A stretch of 64,000 nucleotides of DNA from F22 sp963675625 (GCA_963675625.1 OY776497.1:1922001-1986000), one strand, 5' to 3'. Positions 27,568 through 36,626 are shown, counted from the stretch's first letter. Notes: generated by a model from the letters alone, not told the origin. Made by a program: numbers and translations.

Positions 27568-28541
27568 TATATTTTCTTTTCGATGTTATATACATTTCTG
27601 TCTGATGCACTGCGGGTAATCAGTTCGCCCAAGAACCCAGCCAAAAAGAGCTGTGTACCTAGAATCATCGCTGTGAGTGCGATATAGAAATAGGGCGATT
27701 CTGTAACAAGTCTATAAGGCAATCCATGGGTCATGTTGTACAGCTTACTTGCACCGACAACGATCAATGATACTAGACCCACAAAAAACATGAGTGAACC
27801 CAATAGTCCAAAGATGTGCATAGGTTTCTTGCCAAATTTGGTGGTGAACCATAACGAAAGTAAGTCCAAGTAGCCATTAAAGAAACGACTCAATCCAAAT
27901 TTAGTGGTGCCGTATTTACGTGCCTGATGTTGCACGATATGTTCCCCGATACGTTCATATCCTGCTGCTTTGGCCAAGTAGGGGATATATCGGTGCATTT
28001 CTGCATACACCTCAATATCTTTGACAACCTCATGGCGGTAAGCCTTCAATCCGCAGTTGAAATCATGTAGATTATGTATGCCACTCACCCAACGAGCAGT
28101 TGCGTTGAACAACTTTGTGGGGATTGTTTTATTGAGTGGATCATAACGTTTCTTTTTCCAACCAGATACTAAGTCGTACTTCTCTTCGGCAATCATTTTA
28201 TAGAGATGGGGAATTTCGTCGGGACTGTCTTGCAGGTCTGCATCCATCGTAATGACTACGCGTCCTTGTGCCGCTCCAAATCCACAATGTAGGGCCGCAG
28301 ACTTGCCATAGTTACGACGAAACTTAATGCCATGTACTTGTGGATATGCTTGTTGTAGACTTTCGATAACACTCCAAGAATCATCACGACTACCGTCGTC
28401 GATGAAGAGTGTCTCATAAGTCAATTCATTTGCACCCATCACACGATCTATCCATGCTTGCAATTCTTTGATCGACTCCTCCTCATTGAGTAGAGGAACT
28501 ACTATGGAAACCTCGATAGGATATATTTCTTTTGCAGTCAT
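27567..28541 (-). CDS. Membrane-anchored glycosyltransferase family 2 (DPM/GtrB-like)
   Basis: A 324-residue protein with an N-terminal GT-A domain (VSIVVPLLNEEESI at about 11-24, metal-binding MDADLQDSPDE near 98-108, EMHRYIPYLAKAAG near 180) and two C-terminal membrane segments (about 240-265 and 283-308). This matches the polyprenyl-phosphate glycosyltransferase group (GtrB, ArnC, DPM1), which moves a sugar from a nucleotide donor to a lipid carrier at the inner membrane. The sugar cannot be told. Confidence 0.9.
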   Translation of the reverse strand: MTAKEIYPIEVSIVVPLLNEEESIKELQAWIDRVMGANELTYETLFIDDGSRDDSWSVIESLQQAYPQVHGIKFRRNYGKSAALHCGFGAAQGRVVITMDADLQDSPDEIPHLYKMIAEEKYDLVSGWKKKRYDPLNKTIPTKLFNATARWVSGIHNLHDFNCGLKAYRHEVVKDIEVYAEMHRYIPYLAKAAGYERIGEHIVQHQARKYGTTKFGLSRFFNGYLDLLSLWFTTKFGKKPMHIFGLLGSLMFFVGLVSLIVVGASKLYNMTHGLPYRLVTESPYFYIALTAMILGTQLFLAGFLGELITRSASDRNVYNIEKKI

Positions 28542-28547
28542 TGCTTT

Positions 28548-29159
28548 CTACTTAAAAGGAGTTTGAGTTTGCCAGTTCTTCGGCTTTCTTTGTACAATCA
28601 GAGCAATCACAAGGCTGATGATACTACCATAGAAGATATTGCTTGTGAAAATATTGATTGCAAGATTGATTGCATTGATGTCTTGTAATTTTTTCAACAT
28701 ATCAATGACTTGCTTTAACATGGCGATGACCTGCTCTTTTTGATCAGCAACTTCTGGAGCAGCAAAAGTAGAGCCGAAATGTCCTGTACCTTGTTGCACA
28801 TCTTGTAAGGCAGCTGTGTAGTAGGCTAGTCCATGCTCCATAATCATGCCATGATCTATAAAGGCAAAAAAGATATAGTGCGCCACACCCGCTAGTAGAC
28901 CTGCAAATAAGAAAATAAATGTTGTAAAGCTCCAGGCATGTATCCAGTGAATATATCCACCCATTGTTTTATCTCTAAAATCGCGTGCCATCCACCAAGC
29001 CAATACAGGTACACACAATAATGTGATAACAAATAAAGTAAATAAAGAAGGAGTATAACAAGCAGCTACAAAAATAGCAAAGCTGATAATCCAAAATATA
29101 CCCATGCTGGTGCCATAATGCATGGCATGTTGGGTGAGACTGATACGTTTCTGGTTCAT
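28548..29159 (-). CDS. DUF4199 family membrane protein
   Basis: A 203-residue protein with four hydrophobic segments (about 17-33, 35-50, 70-95 and 165-190) and a charged loop carrying repeated MLKQVIDMLKKLQD helices before the last segment. This is the DUF4199 layout, often adjacent to a glycosyltransferase 2 gene as here (6-base gap). Function unknown. Confidence 0.78.
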   Translation of the reverse strand: MNQKRISLTQHAMHYGTSMGIFWIISFAIFVAACYTPSLFTLFVITLLCVPVLAWWMARDFRDKTMGGYIHWIHAWSFTTFIFLFAGLLAGVAHYIFFAFIDHGMIMEHGLAYYTAALQDVQQGTGHFGSTFAAPEVADQKEQVIAMLKQVIDMLKKLQDINAINLAINIFTSNIFYGSIISLVIALIVQRKPKNWQTQTPFK

Positions 29160-29230
29160 TTCTGTTTCTGATTAGGAGTTTTCGATCCATTATGCGTGCT
29201 TAAGCCCTTTGTTTAAGCAGCATCGTCGCA

Positions 29231-29238
29231 CAAAGATA
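29231..29238 (-). promoter_or_regulatory. Candidate -7 box for the DUF4199-glycosyltransferase run
   Basis: TATCTTTG on the minus strand, 72 bases upstream of the DUF4199 start. It is back to back with the helicase promoter; no clear -33 element. Confidence 0.45.
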
Positions 29239-29247
29239 GTGTTTTCT

Positions 29248-29279
29248 TTTGAAACATCCGTTTTTTATTGCTACCTTTG
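29248..29279 (+). promoter_or_regulatory. Promoter of the DEAD-box helicase gene
   Basis: TTTG at 29248-29251, 20 bases, then TACCTTTG at 29272-29279. The leader to the ATG at 29370 is about 85 bases. Confidence 0.78.
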
Positions 29280-29369
29280 TGGGCATATGAATAAATATGT
29301 GCTCTTGGCTAGCTGTGTGTTGGTAGAGCATTTTGCTACAACCCATCAGTCATTTTTGAGGAAAAATAG

Positions 29370-30758
29370 ATGAAGTTTACAGAATTACCATTAGAGGCGA
29401 GTGTACTCGATGCATTGGATGCCATGCGTTTCGATGAGTGTACTCCGGTGCAAGCAGAAGCGATACCAGTTATCTTAGAAGGTCGAGATCTTATTGCTGT
29501 AGCCCAAACAGGAACTGGAAAAACCGCTGCTTTTTTGCTGCCAGTTATCAGTAATTTGTCCAAAGGAAATCATCCAGAAGATGCTATCAACTGCGTGATT
29601 ATGTCTCCAACGAGAGAATTGGCGCAGCAAATAGATCAACAAATGGAAGGCTTTTCTTACTTTCTATCTGTTTCAAGTGTGCCTATCTATGGTGGAGGGG
29701 ACGGACCGCAATTTGCGCAACAACAACGTAGCCTGTCTATGGGGGCTGATATGGTGATTGCTACGCCTGGTAGGCTACTCAGTCATATGAAACTAGGGTA
29801 TGTCGATTTGTCTAAAGTCTCTTATTTTGTACTAGATGAGGCTGACCGCATGCTGGATATGGGTTTTGTAGACGATATTCAAGCCATTGCTGAAAAGTTA
29901 CCTGACACATGTCAGACCATTTTATTTTCTGCTACCATGCCTCAGAAGATACAGTCGTTGGCCAAGAATATTATGCGAGATCCTGTTGAGATCAAATTAG
30001 CCGTGTCTCGTCCTGCCGACAAGATCGATCAACGAGCTTATGTGTGCTATGAAAGTCAAAAATTGCCTATCTTGCAGCATATCTTATTGAATGATAAACC
30101 TGAGAAGGTGATCGTTTTTGCTTCTTCCAAGTTGAAGGTAAAAGAAATTACCAAGGCTATGCGTCGATTGAAACTGAATGTGGCAGAAATGCACTCAGAT
30201 TTGGATCAAGCACATCGTGAAGAAGTTATGCTTGCCTTTAAAGCTGGCAAAACACAAATATTAGTTGGAACAGATATTATCTCTCGAGGTATTGATATTG
30301 ACGATATTAGTTTAGTTGTTAATTATGATGTACCTCATGATAGCGAAGATTATGTACACCGCATTGGACGTACAGCTCGGGCCAAACGTGATGGAAAGGC
30401 GATCACATTGATTAGTGAAGCCGACCAGACTAAGTTTAAAGCTATTGAGGATTTCCTAGATAAAGTTATTGATAAAACAGATGTTCCAGAAAGCTTGGGG
30501 GAAGCACCCGCTTATGATCCTAAGCCATTGAGAAGAGGACGTACTCGCAAACCGAGATCTGCACAAAGAGGTGGACAAAAGCCTAGTAGAAATCAGTCGG
30601 GAGAACAAAAAAATGGAGGTCAGACTTCAAAAGGTCAGAAGCCTAATGGGGAGAGATCTCATTACAACAAACGTCGTCGTCCAGATACACGTCGTCGTTC
30701 AGATAATACAACGGATGCTAGTAGAGATCATTCTCCAACCTCAGCATCAAAAGCATAA
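29370..30758 (+). CDS. DEAD-box RNA helicase (RhlE-like)
   Basis: A 462-residue helicase with the Q motif around CTPVQAEAIP, motif I AQTGTGKTAA, motif II VLDEADRMLD, motif III SAT, and HRIGRTARA (motif VI) in the second RecA domain. The C-terminal 80 residues are an Arg/Gly/Lys-rich disordered tail typical of RhlE-type proteins and probably binds RNA. It likely acts in rRNA maturation or RNA decay, with redundancy common in this family. Confidence 0.93.
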   Translation: MKFTELPLEASVLDALDAMRFDECTPVQAEAIPVILEGRDLIAVAQTGTGKTAAFLLPVISNLSKGNHPEDAINCVIMSPTRELAQQIDQQMEGFSYFLSVSSVPIYGGGDGPQFAQQQRSLSMGADMVIATPGRLLSHMKLGYVDLSKVSYFVLDEADRMLDMGFVDDIQAIAEKLPDTCQTILFSATMPQKIQSLAKNIMRDPVEIKLAVSRPADKIDQRAYVCYESQKLPILQHILLNDKPEKVIVFASSKLKVKEITKAMRRLKLNVAEMHSDLDQAHREEVMLAFKAGKTQILVGTDIISRGIDIDDISLVVNYDVPHDSEDYVHRIGRTARAKRDGKAITLISEADQTKFKAIEDFLDKVIDKTDVPESLGEAPAYDPKPLRRGRTRKPRSAQRGGQKPSRNQSGEQKNGGQTSKGQKPNGERSHYNKRRRPDTRRRSDNTTDASRDHSPTSASKA

Positions 30759-30770
30759 AACGTAGCGATT

Positions 30771-31892
30771 ATGATGAATAATGAATTAGCCAACCATGTA
30801 GCACATCTTTTGCTTGAAAATGATTGTGTTATTGTGCCTAGCCTTGGAGGATTTGTGGCTCATTATGTGCCTGCAAAATTTGATGAGAAGGAAGGCGTTT
30901 TTGTGCCTCCTACTCGTGAAATTGCCTTTAATGTGCAGTTGAGATTGAACGATGGGCTACTGGCTCAGTCGTATATGACTGCTTATGACTTGGATTTTCG
31001 TGAAGCCACTGCAAAAATTCGTCAGCAAGTAAAAGAAGCTATTTATACATTACATAGTACTGGACAATTGGTATTGCCCAATGTGGGTGAGTTACGTTTT
31101 ACAATGCAGCAAAGCTATTTATTTGTGCCATATGATGAACGTATTACTTCACCTACGTTATACGGTTTAGATGTGTTTGCTATGCCTCTTGTGGCGACTT
31201 TAGAAGAGGAAGCGCATCGTGTACGTGTGGCTGCACCTGCTGTAGCATCGTCGCTATCTGGTGAGTCGGCCAAAAAAGTTGCTATGCCTATTCCTGCAAA
31301 ACGTGGAGTACGTATGCATCCTGCTGTGGCACGTGCGATACGTATAACTGCTGTATCAGCAGCAGCTGTGGCTGCATTTTTTATCTTAAGTAAACCTGTA
31401 GAAAATACATATATTAGTAAGCAGAATTATGCAGAAATGCTTCCGACTGAGTTGTTTGCTCAAATTGCTCCAGAGGCATCTGTGACGTCTGCTGACCATG
31501 CTGCTAAATCAACTGTGTCAATAGAGGTACCTGTGACTAGTCAATCGGTTAGTGCTAAACAAGTCAGTAAAGAGTCTATAACACAAGAGGAGAACAAGGT
31601 TGAGGCTCCTTCTTTGGTAGAAACTTCGACTCCTGTAGCACCTACAAAGGTAAATAGTCGTATAGGATATCATCTCATTGTGTCTAGTGTGACTTCATCA
31701 GCTGCAGCTGATGGAGAGCTACTCCGTTTGAAGAAACTAGGTCTTACTGATTTGATGGTTTTAGAGATGGATGGCAAATACCGTGTGTCAGCTGGTTGTT
31801 ATCGTACTTCAAATGATGCAAAAATGGCACTAGAAGATATTAGAAAAATAGCGCAATGTGCATCGACATGGATGCTACGTGTAAGAAAATAG
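30771..31892 (+). CDS. HU-CCDC81 and SPOR domain membrane protein
   Basis: A 373-residue protein with two N-terminal HU-CCDC81-type subdomains (about 1-130, beginning LANHVAHLLLENDCVIVPSL), one membrane segment near 190-205 and a C-terminal SPOR domain (about 295-373). SPOR domains bind denuded septal peptidoglycan, and the N-terminal half lies in the cytoplasm. It may connect the wall to a cytoplasmic partner; this is inference. It is 12 bases after the helicase and 5 bases before the FHA gene. Confidence 0.8.
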   Translation: MMNNELANHVAHLLLENDCVIVPSLGGFVAHYVPAKFDEKEGVFVPPTREIAFNVQLRLNDGLLAQSYMTAYDLDFREATAKIRQQVKEAIYTLHSTGQLVLPNVGELRFTMQQSYLFVPYDERITSPTLYGLDVFAMPLVATLEEEAHRVRVAAPAVASSLSGESAKKVAMPIPAKRGVRMHPAVARAIRITAVSAAAVAAFFILSKPVENTYISKQNYAEMLPTELFAQIAPEASVTSADHAAKSTVSIEVPVTSQSVSAKQVSKESITQEENKVEAPSLVETSTPVAPTKVNSRIGYHLIVSSVTSSAAADGELLRLKKLGLTDLMVLEMDGKYRVSAGCYRTSNDAKMALEDIRKIAQCASTWMLRVRK

Positions 31893-31897
31893 AATAG

Positions 31898-32449
31898 ATG
31901 AAAAGATTGAGATGTCCTAAATGTGACGAATGGCTAGCCTTTGATGAAACCAAATATAGTGCTGGTCAATCATTAGTGTTTATGTGTGAACACTGTGGAA
32001 AGCAGTTCAGTGTGCGTTTAGGGGAAAAAAAGAAACAAATACAGAGGAAAGATCAGGAAGGTAAGCAACTTGAAGAGGACTATCAAGGAGGATCTGTGGA
32101 GCCTTGTGGACATATTGTTGTCATAGAAAATGTATTTGGCTATCGTCAAGAATTGCCATTGTATATAGGCGAAAATATTATTGGGCGTCGATGTAAAGGT
32201 ACAGAAATCAATGTGCCTATCGAATCTGGCGATATGTCAATGGATAGACGTCATTGTATGATTCAGATCAAACGTAATAAACAAGGCGTGCCTGTTTTTA
32301 CTTTGCGTGATGCACCATCGCTTACGGGGACTTTCTTGAATAATGATTTGTTGGGACCGAAAGATCGTATCCGTTTAGATGACGGAGCTATTGTTACTTG
32401 CGGTGCTACAACGTTCATATTACATCAAGAGAACTTGGAAGAAGAGTAA
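31898..32449 (+). CDS. Zinc-ribbon and FHA domain protein
   Basis: A 183-residue protein with an N-terminal zinc ribbon (C6, C9, C30, C33), a charged linker and a C-terminal FHA domain (about 88-178; IIGRRCKGTEINVPI, then SMDRRHCMIQI with the conserved S/R-H phosphothreonine-binding residues). FHA domains recognise phosphothreonine peptides, so it may read Ser/Thr-kinase signalling. A strong terminator follows. Confidence 0.85.
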   Translation: MKRLRCPKCDEWLAFDETKYSAGQSLVFMCEHCGKQFSVRLGEKKKQIQRKDQEGKQLEEDYQGGSVEPCGHIVVIENVFGYRQELPLYIGENIIGRRCKGTEINVPIESGDMSMDRRHCMIQIKRNKQGVPVFTLRDAPSLTGTFLNNDLLGPKDRIRLDDGAIVTCGATTFILHQENLEEE

Positions 32450-32470
32450 GATATATCTATATAAAATAGT

Positions 32471-32515
32471 AATCCCCTCAAGTATATCACGTAAAGATAC
32501 TTGAGGGGATTATTG
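32471..32515. terminator. Bidirectional terminator between the FHA gene and serB
   Basis: AATCCCCTCAAGTAT pairs perfectly with ATACTTGAGGGGATT around an 11-base loop, followed by T-rich sequence, between convergent genes. Confidence 0.85.
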
Positions 32516-32531
32516 TATTATAATGTAGGCT

Positions 32532-33755
32532 TTAACAACCTCGCATGTATGTATCTTGGAAGCCCAAGAAATAGAGTACGCCATCTAGCCCCATATTATT
32601 GATGGATTGTTTGGCATTTTCGCGTACTTTAGGTTTGGCGTGGTAAGCAATACCTAAACCAGCCTCTTTAATCATCATCAAGTCATTTGCTCCATCCCCA
32701 ACTGCGATGGTTTGGGCTATGTTGACTTTCTCTACTTGAGCGATTAGTCGTAGTAACTCGGCTTTACGTTTGCCGTCTACAATTTCGCCTAGATAGTTGC
32801 CTGTTAATTTACCATCTACAATCTCTAGTTCGTTGGCGTACACATAATCTATTCCGAAGCGTTTTTGAAGGTGTTGACCGAAGTAAGTGAATCCACCAGA
32901 TAGCAAAGCGATTTTATATCCGTGATGTTTCAATACAGACATTAGGCGTTCTACTCCTTCAGTAATAGGCAGGTTTTCTGCAACGTCCTCCAAAACAGAT
33001 TCATCTAAACCTTTCAATAGCCCGATTCTTTGTTTGAAACTCTCTTTAAAGTCTATTTCACCACGCATAGCACTTTCGGTAATGGCTTTGACTTGATCTC
33101 CAACACCTGCGCGCATGGCAAGTTCATCAATCACTTCGGTCTCAATTAAAGTCGAATCCATATCGAAACAGATTAAGCGACGCGTTCGGCGGTACATATT
33201 ATCAACCTGCAGAGAAAAATCCATCTCTAATTGAGAAGATAGTTGCATCAATTGTGCATGCATACTATCTTTATTGAGTGGTGTGCCTCTTACTGACAAT
33301 TCCACACATGCACGACGATGTTGTGGATCATTGGGGTTGAGTGGGGGGCGCCCTGTCTGACGTCTGATGGCATCAATATTCATACCTTGTTCTGCAAGGA
33401 TACTTGTAACTGCAGTGATTTGTTTGGCATTGATTTGTCGCCCTAACAATGTTAATATATAACGATTTTTGCCTTCTGCGCTTACCCATTTTTCATACTC
33501 TTCAATGGATATTGGTTTGAAGCGTATACCTACTTCCAAATCAGATGCTCTGAAAAGAAGTTCCTTCATGATATACCCTGAATATTGCTCTTCAGCAATA
33601 AATAAAATACCTAATGAAAGTGTGTTGTGAATATCGGCCTGTCCTATATCTAGGATATTGGCATCATATTTGGCTAGTACTTCGGTAATGGAAGCAGTGA
33701 GCCCTGGTTTGTCTTCTCCTGTGATACGGACGAGAATAATTTCTTTGTTTTCCAT
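32532..33755 (-). CDS. serB: Phosphoserine phosphatase with ACT domains
   Basis: A 407-residue enzyme for the last step of serine synthesis. Two ACT-like regulatory domains fill the N-terminal half (about 1-170, VRITGEDKPGLTASITEVL), followed by the HAD phosphatase domain with FDMDSTLIETEVID, LLSGGFTYFG and VGDGANDLMMI. The ACT domains suggest feedback by serine. The ATG at 33755 (MENKEIIL) is preferred over that at 33770. A minus-strand TACCTTTG box at 33852-33859 is a good promoter candidate. Confidence 0.95.
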   Translation of the reverse strand: MENKEIILVRITGEDKPGLTASITEVLAKYDANILDIGQADIHNTLSLGILFIAEEQYSGYIMKELLFRASDLEVGIRFKPISIEEYEKWVSAEGKNRYILTLLGRQINAKQITAVTSILAEQGMNIDAIRRQTGRPPLNPNDPQHRRACVELSVRGTPLNKDSMHAQLMQLSSQLEMDFSLQVDNMYRRTRRLICFDMDSTLIETEVIDELAMRAGVGDQVKAITESAMRGEIDFKESFKQRIGLLKGLDESVLEDVAENLPITEGVERLMSVLKHHGYKIALLSGGFTYFGQHLQKRFGIDYVYANELEIVDGKLTGNYLGEIVDGKRKAELLRLIAQVEKVNIAQTIAVGDGANDLMMIKEAGLGIAYHAKPKVRENAKQSINNMGLDGVLYFLGFQDTYMRGC

Positions 33756-33851
33756 ATTGACAAAAATCAAATTATGCTAGAAAAATACCGCTGATTTACA
33801 CGCGTTTTCGTGGAGTTAAACACCGATAAATAAATGGTAATCAATACCTCG

Positions 33852-33859
33852 CAAAGGTA
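33852..33859 (-). promoter_or_regulatory. Promoter -7 box for serB
   Basis: TACCTTTG on the minus strand; a CTTG sequence (33881-33884 on the complement) 21 bases upstream is a one-mismatch -33 candidate. Confidence 0.55.
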
Positions 33860-33909
33860 CTATTTTATGTCCTCATATTGCAAGCTTAGAGTAGATTTTT
33901 TTAGTTTTA

Positions 33910-33941
33910 TTTGGCTGTTTCGTAGAAAAAGCTCAACTTTG
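33910..33941 (+). promoter_or_regulatory. Promoter of the thioredoxin-fold gene
   Basis: TTTG at 33910-33913, 20 bases, then CAACTTTG (one mismatch) at 33934-33941. It implies a leader of about 140 bases before the ATG at 34090. Confidence 0.6.
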
Positions 33942-33944
33942 CAA

Positions 33945-34089
33945 CGATTTCCAATGCGGTATGTCGTATTGCAAGTAGGTGAAAGACAGTAGTTATAAGC
34001 CTGCATGTAGCATGCTAGAGATTGTAAAGTTTTGGCTAGAAATCACGGTGAGGACCGAGCCAGAACAGTCGTAACGAAAATGCCGTTAC
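33945..34089 (+). promoter_or_regulatory. Structured 5' leader (unknown RNA element)
   Basis: Three hairpins are visible in this leader. GCATG-TAG-CATGC spans 34003-34015. A two-part stem has GGCT (34034) pairing with AGCC (34058) and CGGT/ACCG closing a GAGG tetraloop. GTAACG/CGTTAC spans 34071-34089 and abuts the start codon. I recognise no known riboswitch. It could be a cis-acting element or a separate small RNA. Confidence 0.45.
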
Positions 34090-34575
34090 ATGAAAAATGT
34101 ACAATGGATAATAGTAGTTATACTGATAATTACCTTAACATCATTTGTTTCGAAAGATCGTCCTGTGACTGGACTTTGTGTGGGAGATGTAGCGCCCGAT
34201 TTTAATATTCAGACTACAGAAAGTAAAAATTTGAAGGCCTATCGAGGTTCTTTGGTGTTAGTAAGCTTTTGGGCTAGTTATGATGCACAATCACGTGTTG
34301 CAAATGCGCAGTTGTGGCAAACAAATAGTCATCAGAAAGCTCCAATCCAGATGGTGTCTGTTTCGTTCGACTCAAGTCGTTCAGTATATCAGCAGACATT
34401 GCGTATGGATAAAGTAAACTGCGAAGAAAGTATGTTGGCGATACAAGGAAGTAGTAATCCAATATATAAGAAGTATCAGCTGTGTCGTGGATTTACAAAT
34501 TATCTGATCGATGAAAAAGGCGTGATTGTCGCCAAAAATTTGACTCCTGATGAGTTAAAAGAATGGACCAAGTAA
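34090..34575 (+). CDS. Thioredoxin-fold (TlpA-like) protein lacking the CxxC motif
   Basis: A 161-residue exported protein. It has an N-terminal hydrophobic segment (about 5-19), then a TlpA/AhpC-TSA-like domain: VGDVAPDFNIQT, LVLVSFWASYDAQSR and a YLIDEKGVIVAKNL strand pair. Where active members have W-C-x-x-C, this one has S-Y-D-A-Q-S, so disulfide exchange by the normal mechanism is not possible. The remaining cysteines (near 30, 113 and 131) are not in CxxC spacing. It probably has a binding or structural role in the periplasm. It sits alone behind a long structured leader. Confidence 0.78.
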   Translation: MKNVQWIIVVILIITLTSFVSKDRPVTGLCVGDVAPDFNIQTTESKNLKAYRGSLVLVSFWASYDAQSRVANAQLWQTNSHQKAPIQMVSVSFDSSRSVYQQTLRMDKVNCEESMLAIQGSSNPIYKKYQLCRGFTNYLIDEKGVIVAKNLTPDELKEWTK

Positions 34576-34748
34576 GGTTTTACCCCTTGCTTAATAATCT
34601 ATGAATGCATGAAGATCGTGGCTAGGTGTCTCGTTTTGATGTATTTCCCCTTTTTATAGATAGATAAAATATAAACTTCATATACTGTGGCATGTTAATG
34701 TCAGTGTGTATGAAGTTTTTGTACCGTACCTTGAATGTGTAGTGAATG

Positions 34749-34780
34749 TTTGCTTGGGTCATGTGGATTGTGTATCTTTG
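34749..34780 (+). promoter_or_regulatory. Promoter of the DUF4494-yggS-S4 run
   Basis: TTTG at 34749-34752, 20 bases, then TATCTTTG at 34773-34780. It supports a coding start downstream at 34873 or 34876. Confidence 0.8.
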
Positions 34781-34872
34781 CAAGACGCTTTGAACTAACC
34801 TTGATTTAGAGTTGTTGGTTACAAAGACAAATGTCATTACATACTATAATAACAAGAAAAATAAATAATCTT

Positions 34873-35370
34873 ATGATGCAATCATGGTTTGAGTGCAAAG
34901 TGCGCTATGAGAAGATGATGGAAAATGGTTCTCCCAAACGAGTAACTGAGCCTTATTTGGTAAGCGCAGAGAATTTTACAGATGCTGAGGCACGCATCAC
35001 GGAAGAGATGTTGCCATTTGTATCTCAAGGAGAGTTTGTGATTGCTGATATTAAGCGTGCTAAGTATGCTGAGCTGTTTTTGACTGCTGAGGAAAGTGCT
35101 GATCGCTTTTTTAAATGCAAGGTGATTTTTATCACTTTGGATGAAAAGAGTGGTAATGAAAAGAAAACAGCTTCTCAAATGTTGGTACAAGCGTCTGACC
35201 TACATGATGCTGTGCGCCGTCTAGATGAAGGTATGAAAAATACACTTGCCGATTATGCTATTGGGGCTGTTACAGAGACTCCATTGATGGATGTGTATGA
35301 AAACTTGTATGCAGAAGCTGGTGAACACGCAACTGCTTCACAAGAATCACCTATTGAAGATGCTGAATAA
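34873..35370 (+). CDS. DUF4494 family protein
   Basis: A 165-residue cytoplasmic protein starting MMQSWFECKVRYEK, the conserved N-terminus of the Bacteroidota DUF4494 family. It alternates acidic and beta-rich segments, including VSAENFTDAEARITEEM. Function unknown. Its stop overlaps the yggS start by one base (TAATG), so the two are translationally coupled. An upstream in-frame ATG at 34831 is less likely. Confidence 0.85.
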   Translation: MMQSWFECKVRYEKMMENGSPKRVTEPYLVSAENFTDAEARITEEMLPFVSQGEFVIADIKRAKYAELFLTAEESADRFFKCKVIFITLDEKSGNEKKTASQMLVQASDLHDAVRRLDEGMKNTLADYAIGAVTETPLMDVYENLYAEAGEHATASQESPIEDAE

Positions 35371-36059
35371 TGATACCTGCAGAGCGTAAAGAAGAAATTG
35401 CTGGGCGAATAGCTCAAATCAAGAATCAGTTGCCTCTTGCTACACGGTTGTTGGCGGTAAGTAAATATCACACATGTGAGGATATTGAAGCTGCTTATGA
35501 TGCTGGTCAGCGTTTGTTTGGTGAAAGTAGGGTACAGGAACTTGAGTTAAAGCATGCAGAAGTCACTCATGAAGATATTGAGTGGCATTTTATTGGTCAT
35601 CTTCAACGTAATAAGGTCAAATATATTGCGTCTTATGTTAAGATGATTCATGCAGTAGATAGTATGCGCTTGATGCAGGAGATTAATAAACAAGGACAGA
35701 CGGTCGGACGCACTATTGATTGTTTACTTGAAGTACATGTGGCGCAAGAAGATAGTAAATTTGGCTTTACACCAGAGTCTCTTGTAGAAATGCTAGAAGA
35801 GGGCGAATGGAAAAGTATGCCATTTGTACGCATTTGTGGCATTATGGGTATGGCTAGTAATACTGATGAGCGCTTGCGTATTCTTGCTGACTTTGAAGCT
35901 TTGAAAGCAACGTATGATAAGGTGAAGGAAACTTATTTTTCAGAAAGACCATCATTTTGTGAGTTGTCAATGGGGATGACGCATGATTTTCCTATTGCTG
36001 TGGAACAAGGGAGTACTATAGTGCGAGTAGGTAGTGGTATTTTTGGAGAAACCAAATAA
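35370..36059 (+). CDS. YggS family pyridoxal phosphate homeostasis protein
   Basis: A 229-residue PLP-binding protein with the alanine-racemase-like barrel. The PLP lysine lies in LLAVSKYHT (about K31), WHFIGHLQRNK follows, and the C-terminal LSMGMTHDFPIAVEQGSTIVRVGSGIFG is diagnostic. YggS/PROSC proteins buffer PLP and affect amino-acid pools. It is co-transcribed with DUF4494 and the S4 gene. Confidence 0.95.
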   Translation: MIPAERKEEIAGRIAQIKNQLPLATRLLAVSKYHTCEDIEAAYDAGQRLFGESRVQELELKHAEVTHEDIEWHFIGHLQRNKVKYIASYVKMIHAVDSMRLMQEINKQGQTVGRTIDCLLEVHVAQEDSKFGFTPESLVEMLEEGEWKSMPFVRICGIMGMASNTDERLRILADFEALKATYDKVKETYFSERPSFCELSMGMTHDFPIAVEQGSTIVRVGSGIFGETK

Positions 36060-36079
36060 GACAAGTATTTGACAACGGA

Positions 36080-36508
36080 ATGAAAGAGATAGATACAAAC
36101 GATAATCGAGTTGCTCGTGTCGACAAATGGCTTTGGGCTGTGCGTTTGTTTAAAACTCGTTCACAAGCTGCCGAAGCTTGTAAAAAGGGGCAAGTCACTA
36201 TTAATAATAGTTCTGTGAAACCATCACGAACCGTGAAAGCGGGTGATACGGTTTCTGTTAAAAAGGCACCAATAAATTATTCGTTTCGAGTGTTACAAGC
36301 TATTGAGAATAGAGTGGGAGCGAAGCTGGTTTCAGAAATGATGGTAAATGTAACTTCTCCAGAACAATATGAATTGTTGGAGATGAATAGAATTGCTGGA
36401 TTTATTGATAGACAACGTGGCTCTGGACGTCCTACTAAAAAAGAGCGTCGACACTTAGATGATTTTATGGATGTTCCCTTGTTTTGGGATGGAGATGATA
36501 TCGAATAA
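36080..36508 (+). CDS. S4-domain RNA-binding protein (HslR/Hsp15-like)
   Basis: A 142-residue protein with an N-terminal S4 domain (VDKWLWAVRLFKTRSQAAEA, about 12-31) and a basic C-terminal tail (GSGRPTKKERR). Hsp15 rescues stalled 50S subunits carrying peptidyl-tRNA; this role is inferred from family. It is 20 bases after yggS. Confidence 0.88.
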   Translation: MKEIDTNDNRVARVDKWLWAVRLFKTRSQAAEACKKGQVTINNSSVKPSRTVKAGDTVSVKKAPINYSFRVLQAIENRVGAKLVSEMMVNVTSPEQYELLEMNRIAGFIDRQRGSGRPTKKERRHLDDFMDVPLFWDGDDIE

Positions 36509-36587
36509 TGTACAATATTGATTCGATTTGGGCCAAGTGATTTGATTAAAGGGTAGGCCTAAATGGATGAAAACATTGATATAGAAA

Positions 36588-36626
36588 AGAAACCTGTAGT
36601 AGCGTAAGCCACCTACAGGTTTCTTT
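36588..36626. terminator. Terminator between the S4 gene and rfbC
   Basis: AGAAACCTGTAG pairs with CTACAGGTTTCT around a 13-base loop and is followed by TTTA; A-rich sequence upstream lets it serve the convergent rfbC side too. Confidence 0.75.
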
